Shown: piece by piece, positions 9,147 to 17,432 of the stretch
Layout of the letters: each line of letters opens with the position of its first letter
Position numbering within the stretch: position 1 is the stretch's first letter
Position numbers and translations under genes: made by a program
Origin: Rhizobium sp. BG4
GTDB lineage: Bacteria > Pseudomonadota > Alphaproteobacteria > Rhizobiales > Rhizobiaceae
Direction: 5' to 3'
Length of the DNA stretch: 64,000 bases
Assembly: GCF_016864575.1 (NCBI RefSeq)
Contig: NZ_CP044126.1
Location: 1 to 64,000, forward strand
The notes under the pieces: model-generated
What the model saw: the letters and a program-made list of their open reading frames with translations, nothing else
What the model was told of the DNA's origin: nothing
Databases searched by the model: none

Positions 9147-10630
9147 GCATCGTCGTTGTAGACCGCCTTTCATGGCGGGACGTCGCCAGGGTCGGGGACG
9201 GGGAGACGCTGTCCGTCTCGAAGGAAGCCGCAGCGCGGATTGCCACTGCCAGCGCGATCGTCGAAAGCATCGTGGCGGCGGGAACCCGCGCCTATGGCAT
9301 CAATACCGGCGTCGGCGCGCTTTCCGATACGGTTGTCGACCGGCAATCGCAGAGCCGTCTGTCCCGAAACATCATCCTGAGCCACGCCTGCGGTGTTGGC
9401 CCGCTGCTGGCGCCACGCGAAGTCCGCGCCATCATCGCCGCGCAGATCGCCAATTTCGCGCATGGGCATTCGGGTGTCCGTCCGGAGATCGTCGCTACGC
9501 TGGCCGCGTTGCTCGAGCATGATTGCATCCCCGAAGTGCCCTCGAAGGGATCGGCGGGCTATCTCACCCACAATGCCCATACCGCGCTGGTGCTGATCGG
9601 CGAGGGCTATGCGACGATCAAGGGTGATCGCAAGACTGGACGCGAGGCGCTTGCCGCGATCGGGCTGCAGCCCCTGGTACTACGCGCCAAGGAAGGGCTG
9701 AGCCTCGTCAACGGAACGGCCTGCGCGACTGGCCTGCTCTCTGTCGCTCTCGGCCGCGCGGAGCGTCTGCTTTCCTGGGCCGATGCGGCGGCTGCTCTGA
9801 CGCTCGAGGCCGTTGGCTGCCAGATGGCGGCTTTCGATGAGGCAGTCCTGGCGCTCCGGCCATCCAAGGGCATCGCCAAGGTCGGCGCTGGGCTGCGGGC
9901 TCGCCTTGCCGGTAGCGGCTTGATCGCCAAGGCCGCCGGGAAGCGCACGCAGGATGCACTCAGCCTGCGCGCCGTGCCGCATGCCCATGGCGCTGCCTGG
10001 GATGTCTTCGAGCAGACCGGCGCGGTCGCCAATCAGGAGCTGGCTTCGGTCACCGATAATCCCGCCGTCTCGGGGACGCCGGAAAATCCTGTCGTTTCTT
10101 CCGAGGCGCATGCGGTCGCTCCGGCTCTCGCTCTCGCAGCGGACAGCCTCGCAATCGCGCTCGCCCAGCTTTCGGCAATGAGCGAGCGCCGGACGGATCG
10201 CCTCGTCAATCCGCTGGTCAGCGGCCTGCCGGCCTTTCTCGCCAGCGACGCCGGCAGCCATTCCGGCTTCATGATCGCGCAATACACCGCGGCGGCGCTC
10301 AGCAACGAGAACCGCCGTCTGGCCGCCCCCGCCGCAACGGATGGCGGCATCACCTCGGCCCTGCAGGAGGATTTTCTTGCGCATCCGACGGCAGCGGCAA
10401 ACAAGCTGCTGGCCATCATCGACAATGCCGAGCATATCCTGGCGATCGAGCTGATGGCGGCAGCCCAGGCACATGATTTCCTGACGGCGAACGGAACGCG
10501 CGCCAAGGGAACCGAGGCGATCCATTCGGCTATCCGCTCGGTGATTGCCCATTACGAAGATGACCGCCCGCTCGGCGCGGATATCGAGACGCTGAAATCC
10601 CTGATCACCGCGCAGATGCCGGCGCAATAA
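9143..10630 (+). CDS. histidine/aromatic ammonia-lyase family protein lacking the MIO triad
   Basis: A 495-residue protein of the HAL/PAL fold. Conserved elements are RAYGINTGVGALSD with Tyr51, SLVNGTA with Asn190, and Gln270 and Arg276 in the TQDALSLR segment. The loop that should carry Ala-Ser-Gly, the source of the MIO electrophile, reads PSKGSAGYLTHNAHTAL. It is exactly three residues short: the offset to Pseudomonas putida HAL is 2 at Tyr53, 5 at Asn195 and 7 at Gln277. Tyr280 is Leu and the Phe329 position appears to be Ala. It cannot act as a normal ammonia-lyase. MIO-free members that expel trimethylamine (ergothionase type) are a better model. It sits between the transporter and an amine oxidase, with a four-base overlap to the ATPase. 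Confidence 0.85.
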   Translation: MSIVVVDRLSWRDVARVGDGETLSVSKEAAARIATASAIVESIVAAGTRAYGINTGVGALSDTVVDRQSQSRLSRNIILSHACGVGPLLAPREVRAIIAAQIANFAHGHSGVRPEIVATLAALLEHDCIPEVPSKGSAGYLTHNAHTALVLIGEGYATIKGDRKTGREALAAIGLQPLVLRAKEGLSLVNGTACATGLLSVALGRAERLLSWADAAAALTLEAVGCQMAAFDEAVLALRPSKGIAKVGAGLRARLAGSGLIAKAAGKRTQDALSLRAVPHAHGAAWDVFEQTGAVANQELASVTDNPAVSGTPENPVVSSEAHAVAPALALAADSLAIALAQLSAMSERRTDRLVNPLVSGLPAFLASDAGSHSGFMIAQYTAAALSNENRRLAAPAATDGGITSALQEDFLAHPTAAANKLLAIIDNAEHILAIELMAAAQAHDFLTANGTRAKGTEAIHSAIRSVIAHYEDDRPLGADIETLKSLITAQMPAQ

Positions 10631-10647
10631 TGCGAGAGACGAGAGCG

Positions 10648-11789
10648 ATGCCCGCAGAATTCGATGTTGCCATCATTGGCCTCGGCGCAATGGGCAGTGC
10701 TGCCGCGGCCTTCGCCGCCTCGCGCGGCGCCAAGGTGATCGGCATCGAGGCACATTATCCGGCGCATGCGCTAAGCTCTTCCCATGGCGACAGCCGCCTG
10801 ATCCGGCTCGGCTATTTCGAGGACCCGTCCTATGTGCCGTTGCTGAAGCGCGCCTATGAGAACTGGCGGATGCTCGAGGCGCGGCTCAGGGAAGAGATCC
10901 TGACGGTGACGGGTGTTCTCCAGATCGGCCGTCCCGACAGCAAGATCGTCAGCGGAACGCTCGCCTCCTGCAAGATGCACGGCCTGACGCATGAGCTGCT
11001 CGACAAGCACGAAATGGCGCGGCGCTATCCGGCCTTCGCGCTCGATTATGACGAGATCGGCCTGCTCGATCCGCAGGGTGGCTATATCCGCCCGGAGGCG
11101 GCGATCATGGGCTTTCTCAAGCTTGCGGTTGGTGATGGCGCCGAACTGCATTTCGGCGAACGGGTCGAGGCCATTTCGCCGGATGCGGACGGCGTCACCG
11201 TCATCTCGGCCAATGGCCGCTACCACGCTAGAAAGGTGATCATCGCGACGGGAGCGTGGATTGCCGAGCTCGTTCCGGAACTCGTCTCGAAGGCGCAGCC
11301 GATCCGTCAGGTCGTCGCCTGGTATCAGCCGGAAGACGGCTTCATCGCCCAGCCGGGCCGGATGACCTGCTTCCTGCGCGACGACGGCGAGAACGGCTCC
11401 TTCTTCGGCTTCCCGGCGATCGGCGCCGACGGTGTGAAGATCGGCCGCCACGCGCATTTCCGCGAGCCGATCGACCCCACGCTGCCCAATCCGCCCGTCA
11501 ACGGCGCCGATACCGAGCTGCTCGACACCTTCGCCCGAAAGCGCCTTCCCAAGGCCGCCTCGCATCGTATCCGCGCCACGACCTGCCGTTACACGATGCT
11601 GCCGAGCGAGGACTTCCTCATCGATTTCGCCCCGGCAACCGCAACGTCGTGGTGTCCTCTGCCTGCTCCGGCCACGGCTTCAAATTCACCAGCGTCATCG
11701 GCGAAATCCTTTCGGACCTCGCCCTCGACGGCGGCACCAAACTTCCGACGTCGCTCTTCTCGTTCGAACGGCATTTTCCGAAGGGATGA
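10648..11789 (+). CDS. SolA-like FAD amine oxidase (sarcosine / N-methyl amino acid oxidase family), frameshifted
   Basis: A flavoprotein of the monomeric sarcosine oxidase/N-methyltryptophan oxidase family. The start shows the Rossmann motif FDVAIIGLGAMGSAAAAFAA; then SSSHGDSRLIRLGYFEDPSY, the R-x-x-R-x-x-Y segment of SolA/SoxA. The last part jumps frame at the GG of 11634-11635. One added G restores DFAPGNRNVV and the flavin-binding ACSGHGFKF motif with downstream FxxxRF-like tail, ending at 11789. This looks like a base-call error. The Cys that holds FAD covalently would be the one in SSACSGHGFK or another further up; I cannot tell. Its likely substrate is an N-methylated amino acid brought in by the transporter. 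Confidence 0.82.
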
Positions 11790-11819
11790 TGGTGCCGCGC
11801 TCCAGCCGGCACCATCATC
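11785..11819. terminator. hairpin between convergent genes
   Basis: GATGATGGTGCCG and CGGCACCATCATC form a perfect 13-base stem around a nine-base loop. It begins at the stop codon of the amine oxidase gene and ends just before the stop of the opposing membrane-protein gene, so it can end both transcripts. No clear U-run. Confidence 0.6.
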
Positions 11820-11823
11820 AGCC

Positions 11824-12383
11824 TCAAGCGCTTGCCTTCTGCCGGTAGGCGGAAACGGTGAGCCAGATGGCCGAGACGAGGAAGTAGAAGGCGCCGAAGG
11901 CGGCGTAGGGGGCGATGTCGAGGATCGATGGCGGCATGGAGCCCAGCGACTTGCCGATCATGAATCCCCCGCGAGCGCCGATTGGGCGCCGCTGAGGATC
12001 ATCGCCCACTGGGCGCCGTATGAACGCCAGCGGCGGACACCCGTATAGAGCTGCAGCAGGCCCGACAGGATCGCCCAGACGCCGAAGACGGCGAGGACCG
12101 CGTAGCTGTCCTTCATGACTGCGACGATGACGACGATGGTCATGATCGTGCTGGTCGCGACGTTCAGGCTCTGCGACCTGTTTGCCGCCAGGCCGCCATT
12201 GGCGCGGGCATCGATCAGATTGGCGAGCGCATCCCAGGCCGGATAGATGACGAGCAGCAAGGCGGCGATGGCCGGCTGGCCTGCCGCCAGGATCGCTGCA
12301 CCCACCCAGACAACCGAGAAGGCCGCACGGGCGTAATAATAGGACCGCAGCCAGCTCGACTGTGCCGACGATTGAACTTGCAT
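11824..12383 (-). CDS. HdeD/DUF308-like small membrane protein, frameshifted
   Basis: An integral membrane protein of about 187 residues with six predicted helices, including ILAAGQPAIAALLLVIYP, SYAVLAVFGVWAILSGLLQL and AAFGAFYFLVSAIWLTVSAY. Layout and spacing resemble HdeD (DUF308), linked to acid resistance in enterics. The reading frame breaks at the CCCCC run of 11966-11970; one more base restores ALAGGFMIGKSLG and the rest. It is divergent from a TetR regulator with two operator-like repeats between them, so it is probably that regulator's target. Confidence 0.65.
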
Positions 12384-12408
12384 GATAAAATCCTTATGTT
12401 GATGCCTC

Positions 12409-12424
12409 CCTACTAATAGGTAGG
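12409..12424. promoter_or_regulatory. TetR-type operator copy 1
   Basis: CCTACTAATAGGTAGG: 5-base inverted arms CCTAC/GTAGG with a six-base spacer, 26 bases upstream of the membrane-protein start. The same pattern recurs at 12486-12501 next to the TetR start. Confidence 0.7.
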
Positions 12425-12485
12425 CATATTATGGATGTCAACACATCGTTTCAGCAGGTGGGTGATGGCAGCGTTGACTGGCCAT

Positions 12486-12501
12486 CCTACTAGCAGGTAG
12501 G
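12486..12501. promoter_or_regulatory. TetR-type operator copy 2
   Basis: CCTACTAGCAGGTAGG, 13 of 16 bases or more the same as the first copy, placed 9 to 24 bases before the regulator start. It probably serves autoregulation and overlaps the regulator's ribosome-binding region. Confidence 0.7.
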
Positions 12502-12509
12502 TAATCGGG

Positions 12510-13088
12510 ATGAACCAGATGACGACAGCAGACGCGATCCTCGATCACGCGCAGAAACTGATCGTGGCAGGCGGCTATAACGGCTTCAGCTACGGCGATA
12601 TTTCAGATGCCATCGGCATCCGCAGGGCGAGCATCCACCACCATTTCCCGACCAAAGCCCATCTGGTCTCGGTGCTTGTCGAGCGCTATGTCGGCCGCGC
12701 CCGCGAGGGACTGCAATCGATCAAAACGCATGTCGACGATCCCGCAGCGCAGATCGGCGCCTATCTCGATTACTGGCAGCAATGCGTGACGGATGGTGCT
12801 CAGCCCTTCTGCGTCTGCGCCATGCTGGCGAGCGAGATGCAGATGCTGCCCGACGAAGTCGCGGCGCAGGTCCGCCGGCATTTCGCAAACCTCTCGGAAT
12901 GGCTGGCGTCGGTGCTGCAGTCCGGTGTCGAGAAGGGCGTGTTCCGCCTCAAGGGGTCGCCGGAAGAAGAGGCGCAAATTCTGATGGCGGCGGTTCACGG
13001 CGCCTTGCTGTCGGCGCGCGCCTTTGCTGATCCGGATATCTTCCGCGCCATCATGCGCCCGCAGATGGAGCGGCTCGAGCCGCAATAG
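12510..13088 (+). CDS. TetR/AcrR-family transcriptional regulator
   Basis: A 192-residue repressor. The N-terminal HTH (residues 8-55) reads ILDHAQKLIVAGGYNGFSYG then ISDAIGIRRASIHHHFPTKA, a textbook TetR motif ending in HHHFPTK. The C-terminal domain is a helical ligand pocket like the AcrR/YcdC group (VCAMLASEMQMLPDEVAAQV). Two matching inverted repeats flank its promoter and that of the divergent membrane protein. The inducer is unknown. Confidence 0.92.
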   Translation: MNQMTTADAILDHAQKLIVAGGYNGFSYGDISDAIGIRRASIHHHFPTKAHLVSVLVERYVGRAREGLQSIKTHVDDPAAQIGAYLDYWQQCVTDGAQPFCVCAMLASEMQMLPDEVAAQVRRHFANLSEWLASVLQSGVEKGVFRLKGSPEEEAQILMAAVHGALLSARAFADPDIFRAIMRPQMERLEPQ

Positions 13089-13103
13089 TACCCGGTTTGA
13101 TGC

Positions 13104-13146
13104 CGGCCGGAGAGGCTGTGGCGTCTGCCACGTTTCCCTCCGGCCG
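13104..13146. terminator. bidirectional hairpin between tetR and yghU
   Basis: Outer stem CGGCCGGAG/CTCCGGCCG (9 bases) encloses an inner hairpin GTGGC-GTCT-GCCAC at 13118-13131. It lies between two convergent genes and likely ends both messages. Confidence 0.6.
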
Positions 13147-13163
13147 AGTATGTCTTGAGCTCG

Positions 13164-14057
13164 TCAGGACGAGATCTTGTCGCCGGTCTTGGTCTCGAAG
13201 TCGGAGGCGTCGTGGCGCTCGCGAAGCTGCTCGGAAGGCTCTCCGAAGACGCGGTTGACCATGCGACCGCGCTTCACGGCGGGGCGGGCAGCGATTTCGG
13301 CCGTCCAGCGCTGCACGTTCTTGTAGCTCTCGACTTCGAGGAAGGTGCCGGCTTCGCCATAGGCCTTGCCCTGGGCAAGGTTGCCGTACCACGGCCAGAT
13401 GGCGATATCGGCGATTGAGTATTCGTCGCCCGACATGTAGCGGTGGGTGCCGAGATGCCGATCGAGGACGTCGAGCTGGCGCTTGACCTCCATCGAGAAG
13501 CGGTCGATCGCATACTGGATGTGGATCGGAGCATAGGCATAGAAATGGCCGAAGCCGCCGCCGAGATAGGGCGCCGAGGCCATCTGCCAGAAGAGCCAGT
13601 TCATGGTCTCGGTATGGGCCTTGTGTTCCTGCGGCAGGAAGGCGCCGAACTTGCGGGCGAGATAGAGCAGGATCGAGCCGCTTTCGAAGACGCGGGTCGG
13701 TTCGGCCGTCGAGCGGTCGAGAAGTGCCGGGATCTTGGAGTTCGGATTGACCTCGACAAAGCCGGAGCCGAACTGGTCGCCGTCACCGATCTTGATCAGC
13801 CATGCGTCATACTCGGCGCCCTTGTGGCCGGCCGCCAGCAGCTCTTCGAGCATGATGGTGACCTTGACGCCGTTCGGCGTTGCCAGCGAATAGAGCTGCA
13901 GCGGGTGCTTGCCGACCGGAAGCTCCTTGTCATGCGTAGGACCGGCGATCGGCCGGTTGATATTGGCAAATTGGCCGCCATTGCCCTTTTCCCACGTCCA
14001 GACCTTGGGAACCTGGTATCCGGCGGGAAAATTGTCGGCTGGATTCTTGTCGCTCAT
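13164..14057 (-). CDS. yghU: glutathione-dependent disulfide-bond oxidoreductase YghU
   Basis: A nu-class glutathione transferase homologue, 297 residues against 288 in E. coli. The N-terminal extension (DNFPAGYQVPKVWTWEKGNG then QFANINRPIAGPTHDKELPV) is diagnostic of the YghU/YfcG group. The thioredoxin-like domain has LYSLATPNGVKVTIMLEEL and the cis-proline loop NPNSKIPAL; the C-terminal helical domain has IADIAIWPWYG. These enzymes bind two glutathiones and reduce disulfides in the cytoplasm. The gene stands alone. Confidence 0.93.
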   Translation of the reverse strand: MSDKNPADNFPAGYQVPKVWTWEKGNGGQFANINRPIAGPTHDKELPVGKHPLQLYSLATPNGVKVTIMLEELLAAGHKGAEYDAWLIKIGDGDQFGSGFVEVNPNSKIPALLDRSTAEPTRVFESGSILLYLARKFGAFLPQEHKAHTETMNWLFWQMASAPYLGGGFGHFYAYAPIHIQYAIDRFSMEVKRQLDVLDRHLGTHRYMSGDEYSIADIAIWPWYGNLAQGKAYGEAGTFLEVESYKNVQRWTAEIAARPAVKRGRMVNRVFGEPSEQLRERHDASDFETKTGDKISS

Positions 14058-14116
14058 TCTCGCTATCCTCTTGATTTATCGGCACGGACCATAGCGCAGG
14101 CCGCCACCGGGGGCAG

Positions 14117-14779
14117 TCATTTCTTTTGGACGATCGATATCAGGCCGTCGCCGTTTATCGAAGGTTCGACGGACATATAGTCATTGATCGACGGATAATC
14201 AGGGAGGTGCAGATCGTGGCCGGCCGCCGTGATCACCATGACGGATGCGCCGGCTGCGGCACCCGCCTGAACGCCGGCTTCGACATCTTCGAAAACCAGG
14301 CATTGCGAGGCGGCGACGCCGACTTTCTCCGCGCCGAGAATATAGCCCTGCGGATTGGGCTTGCCGACCGAAACATCCTCGCTGGTCACCATATAGCGCG
14401 GCACGGTGAGGCCCGCAGCGCCAAGGCGGCGCAGAGCCAGCACCTTGGTCGAAGACGTGACGATCGCCCAGCGCTCCGGCGGCAGTGCGGCGAGAAAATC
14501 GGCGGCACCGGGGATTGCGACGACGCCCTCGACATCCTCGATCTCGGCCTGCGTGATCTTCTCGGCTTCCGCCTCGGGATCAACACCCGGCAGACCGAGC
14601 TGACGGATGGTGTCGACGCCGCGCTTTCCGTGCATCGTCGGAAGAAACTTCACCGGATCGAGCCCATGGCGCTCCGCCCATGCGCCCCAGACGCGCTCGG
14701 CGGCCGCCGTCGAGCTCAGGATCGTGCCATCCATATCGAACAGGAATGCCGCAAACTTCTTGCCGGGTTCGGGAAACAT
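14117..14779 (-). CDS. HAD-superfamily sugar-phosphate-type phosphatase
   Basis: A 220-residue hydrolase of the DOG/GS1-like (beta-phosphoglucomutase-like) group. Motif I is FLFDMDGTILSS with the nucleophile and acid/base Asp pair, motif II is AIVTSSTK, motif III is the Lys in VGKPNPQGYIL, and motif IV is CLVFEDVEAGVQAG. The cap domain contains LPTMHGKRGVDTIRQL, typical of phosphatases on small sugar phosphates such as GPP/DOG. The substrate is not decided by sequence. Downstream of, and on the same strand as, the ProC-like gene, with a gap of 37 bases. Confidence 0.85.
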   Translation of the reverse strand: MFPEPGKKFAAFLFDMDGTILSSTAAAERVWGAWAERHGLDPVKFLPTMHGKRGVDTIRQLGLPGVDPEAEAEKITQAEIEDVEGVVAIPGAADFLAALPPERWAIVTSSTKVLALRRLGAAGLTVPRYMVTSEDVSVGKPNPQGYILGAEKVGVAASQCLVFEDVEAGVQAGAAAGASVMVITAAGHDLHLPDYPSINDYMSVEPSINGDGLISIVQKK

Positions 14780-14816
14780 CTTGGCTCCTTGAATTGCGTA
14801 GAGGGTCCGGGGGATA

Positions 14817-15599
14817 TCACCCGGTGATACGGCCGAGCACGCGATCGAGCGCCTGCGTCAGCGCCGCGGCTCCACCCTTGTCCTTGAAGTCGCGCAGGAC
14901 CTGCTCGTTCAGCCCGCCCGCGGTTGCGAATTCGCGGCTCATCTCCTGAAAGTCGACGTGGCTTCCGGCAAGTACAGCCGTTTCAGACAAGCCCGCAAAG
15001 AGTGGCGCGAGATAGGCGCGGCCTTTTTCGGCGGGCAGTCCCTTGGTCTCCAGCCATTCCGTCGTCTGCTGCATGATACCGAAATAGGTCGCCATCAGCG
15101 CACTTGCTGCGGCAAGCAGATCATATTCCTGCTTGGTCTCGCATTCGACGGCATTTCCCATCAGGTTGAAGATCGCGGCCGTCCGCGGATCCGGCGGGTA
15201 GACGGCGGTTACGCCGCTGCGCCTGGCGACGAAGGGCAAGGGGATCGCCTGCGTCAAGCGTACATCGGCACCGATCCAATCCAGAAGCGCGTCGCGCCCT
15301 GTCGCGGCGATAACGCTGATGACCGTCTGGCCGTCCCGGAAGCGAAGCGGGCGCACGACTTCCTCGGCGACCTGTGGGCGGATGGCCAGCACGACGACAT
15401 CGCAGCTATCGACGATATCCTGATTGTCATCGCTGACATGCACAGCCGGAAAATCGGCAGCGAGCTTGGCCGAGATCGCCGTGCTGCGAGAGGATACTAC
15501 GGCTTGCACCGCGGCGGCAGGCTCGATCAGAAGACCGCGTACCATTGCGTCGGTGATGGCGCCTGTTCCAATAAAGCCGATGTTTTGCGGGAGGGACAT
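14817..15599 (-). CDS. pyrroline-5-carboxylate reductase-like NAD(P)-dependent reductase
   Basis: A 260-residue ProC homologue. The N-terminal Rossmann motif is IGFIGTGAITDAMVRGL, followed by DVVVLAIRPQVAEEVV, a form of the family's VKPQ segment. The C-terminal dimer domain ends GGLNEQVLRDFKDKGG, close to the GGTNE-type substrate loop of ProC (usually GGTT). It may reduce a cyclic imine other than P5C. The gene lies next to a FadR-type regulator and opposite an amino-acid uptake operon with an aminotransferase, so a role in degrading the same substrate is plausible. Confidence 0.82.
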   Translation of the reverse strand: MSLPQNIGFIGTGAITDAMVRGLLIEPAAAVQAVVSSRSTAISAKLAADFPAVHVSDDNQDIVDSCDVVVLAIRPQVAEEVVRPLRFRDGQTVISVIAATGRDALLDWIGADVRLTQAIPLPFVARRSGVTAVYPPDPRTAAIFNLMGNAVECETKQEYDLLAAASALMATYFGIMQQTTEWLETKGLPAEKGRAYLAPLFAGLSETAVLAGSHVDFQEMSREFATAGGLNEQVLRDFKDKGGAAALTQALDRVLGRITG

Positions 15600-15711
15600 G
15601 CTCGTATGCCGTTGTCAGATAACAGGAAATGTCGGCCGCCGAGGACCGGCAGCCGAGGTCGCGCCGGATGCTAGTGAGAAATCCCGGCTGAGACAACCGT
15701 ATCCGCGTGCT

Positions 15712-16410
15712 TTACGGATTGAGACCGGCGCAGCGTGCAGTGTTGAGCACGTGGTTTTCCATTTCCTGGCGGGCGCGCACGGCGTCGTTGTCGCGCAGGG
15801 CCGCAATGATCCGCCGGTGTTCGGCGATCGAGGCCTTCATGCGGGCGGGCTCGGTGATCGGGATCGGCTGGCGCTGCGTCTCCGTCAGTTGCTCGCGGAC
15901 CACCTGGTAGAGGGCGCGCATCATGGCGTTGCTGCAGGCCGATGCGATGATCGCGTGGAATTCGAGATCGGCCTCGACATTGGCGAGCAGATCCTGCTTC
16001 GCCCAGCAATCCTCCATTTGCTTGGTCGCCGCTTCCATCGCCTGCAGTTGGTTGCCGGTGAGGCGACCGGCGGCGAGCGCCGCGATATTGCCCTCGAGCA
16101 TGATGCGGGTCTGGAAGACATCGAAGACCGAGTAGCTGTCGGAGTAGCGCCAGGGCGCCATGCCGCTGTTTGCGGCGCCGCCACGCTCGGCGACGAAGGT
16201 TCCCCGGCCGGCTTCCGTCTTGATGAGGCCGAGCGTTTCAAGCGTCAGCAGCGCCTCGCGTAGCGATGCGCGGCTGATGCCGAGCTTGGTGGAAAACTCG
16301 CGCTGGGAGGGGATCTTCTCGCCGGCGGCGAGCTCTCCGCTCTGGATCATGTCCTGTATCAGGCGTGCCGCCGATTGTGGTACCAATGTCCTGTTGAGCA
16401 TTCTTTCCAT
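15712..16410 (-). CDS. FadR-type (FCD domain) GntR transcriptional regulator
   Basis: About 232 residues. The winged helix (QDMIQSGELAAGEKIPSQRE then FSTKLGISRASLREALLTLE) is GntR/FadR. The C-terminal FCD domain (VFQTRIMLEGNIAALAAGRL, DLEFHAIIASACSN, EHRRIIAALRDNDAVRARQE) carries the three metal-binding histidines of the family. Starts at 16410 or 16401 are possible. The frame is open far upstream, but that part runs antisense through the transporter gene. Divergent from the binding-protein gene, with an operator-like repeat between. Confidence 0.9.
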   Translation of the reverse strand: MERMLNRTLVPQSAARLIQDMIQSGELAAGEKIPSQREFSTKLGISRASLREALLTLETLGLIKTEAGRGTFVAERGGAANSGMAPWRYSDSYSVFDVFQTRIMLEGNIAALAAGRLTGNQLQAMEAATKQMEDCWAKQDLLANVEADLEFHAIIASACSNAMMRALYQVVREQLTETQRQPIPITEPARMKASIAEHRRIIAALRDNDAVRARQEMENHVLNTARCAGLNP

Positions 16411-16508
16411 TCTCTCGGCGTGTCGGGTGAGGCCACCCGGATTGTCCCAGCATTTAAATCCATCAGTCGCTTGCAAATGACAAGAGAGCGTGCTTGATTT
16501 GGCCTGAC

Positions 16509-16528
16509 TGGTCAGACCGGTTAGACCA
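16509..16528. promoter_or_regulatory. probable FadR-type operator
   Basis: TGGTCAGACCGGTTAGACCA: inverted arms TGGTC and GACCA separated by ten bases. The left half also reads TGGTC-A-GACCG on its own. This TGGTnnnACCA style is typical of FCD-type GntR sites. It lies 39 bases before the binding-protein start at 16567. Confidence 0.55.
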
Positions 16529-16566
16529 ATAGCAAAAATGCGCAATACAAAACAAGGGGAACCTAA

Positions 16567-17361
16567 ATGCGTCGTTTTTCGATTTTGAAGACTGCCCTGC
16601 TGTCGGGCGTTCTGGCATTTGCCGGAATGGCAGCCCATGCCGCCGATCTCTCGGTCGGTGCCAATATCGGTAACGTCCCGTGGGAGTTTCAGGACGAGAC
16701 CGGCAAGACCGTCGGCTTCGAGGTCGATCTCGTCACCGAGGTCGCCAAGCGCCTCAACAAGTCCGTCGAGTTCGTCAACATTCCGTTCAACGGGCTGTTC
16801 TCTGCCGTACAGTCGGGCCGTATCAACATGGCGGTGTCGTCGATCACCATCACCGAGAAGCGCCTGGAATCCGTCAGCTTTGCCCAGCCCTATTATGACA
16901 GCGATCAGTCGCTGACCGTCATGGCGGCAAGCGGCATCAAGGACCTGAAGGGCATGAGCGGCAAGGTCGTTGGCGTCGATACCGGCTCGACCGGCGACAT
17001 GTGGGCAACCAACAATACCGCCAAGTACAGCCTCGGCGAAATCCGCCGCTTCGAGGGCCTGCAGCCGGCGATGCTCGATCTCGCCGCCGGCCGTATCGAC
17101 GGCTATATCAGCGATATCCCGGCGCTTCAGTATTACGTCAAGGACAAGCCGGAGATCAAAGTCGTCGAGCGCATTCCGACCGGCGAAAAGTATTCGATCA
17201 TGTTCAACAAGGGCGACCCGCTTGCCAAGCAGGTCAACGACGTGATCACGACGCTGAAGGGCGAAGGCTTCATCGCCAAGCTGCATGAAACATGGTTCGG
17301 CGCCAAGGCCGAAGACACGACCTCGACCGTGAAGGTCGAAGACATGCCTGCCGCAAAATAA
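16567..17361 (+). CDS. ABC transporter periplasmic amino-acid binding protein (SBP_bac_3)
   Basis: A 264-residue binding protein with a signal peptide cleaved near AAHAADLSVG. Family features are GFEVDLVTEVAKRLNKSVEF, SAVQSGRINMAVSSITITEK RLESVSFAQPYYDSD and VGVDTGSTGDM. The first residues of the mature protein (ANIGNVPWEFQDETGK) form part of the ligand pocket, with Trp where amino-acid amine/carboxylate recognition occurs. It is the first gene of the second amino-acid transporter operon, with a GGGGA site before the start. The ligand is unknown; the neighbours suggest an amine or ureido compound. Confidence 0.93.
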   Translation: MRRFSILKTALLSGVLAFAGMAAHAADLSVGANIGNVPWEFQDETGKTVGFEVDLVTEVAKRLNKSVEFVNIPFNGLFSAVQSGRINMAVSSITITEKRLESVSFAQPYYDSDQSLTVMAASGIKDLKGMSGKVVGVDTGSTGDMWATNNTAKYSLGEIRRFEGLQPAMLDLAAGRIDGYISDIPALQYYVKDKPEIKVVERIPTGEKYSIMFNKGDPLAKQVNDVITTLKGEGFIAKLHETWFGAKAEDTTSTVKVEDMPAAK

Positions 17362-17432
17362 GGCCGGATGGTCAAGGATACGGATGACGGGTTCGCCCGT
17401 CATCCGCCCCGAAACGGCTGATCGGTTTTTCA

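Noticed and set aside
9143..10630. Naming the lyase-like gene hutH
   Set aside because: The MIO Ala-Ser-Gly is missing, so histidine ammonia-lyase activity is not expected.
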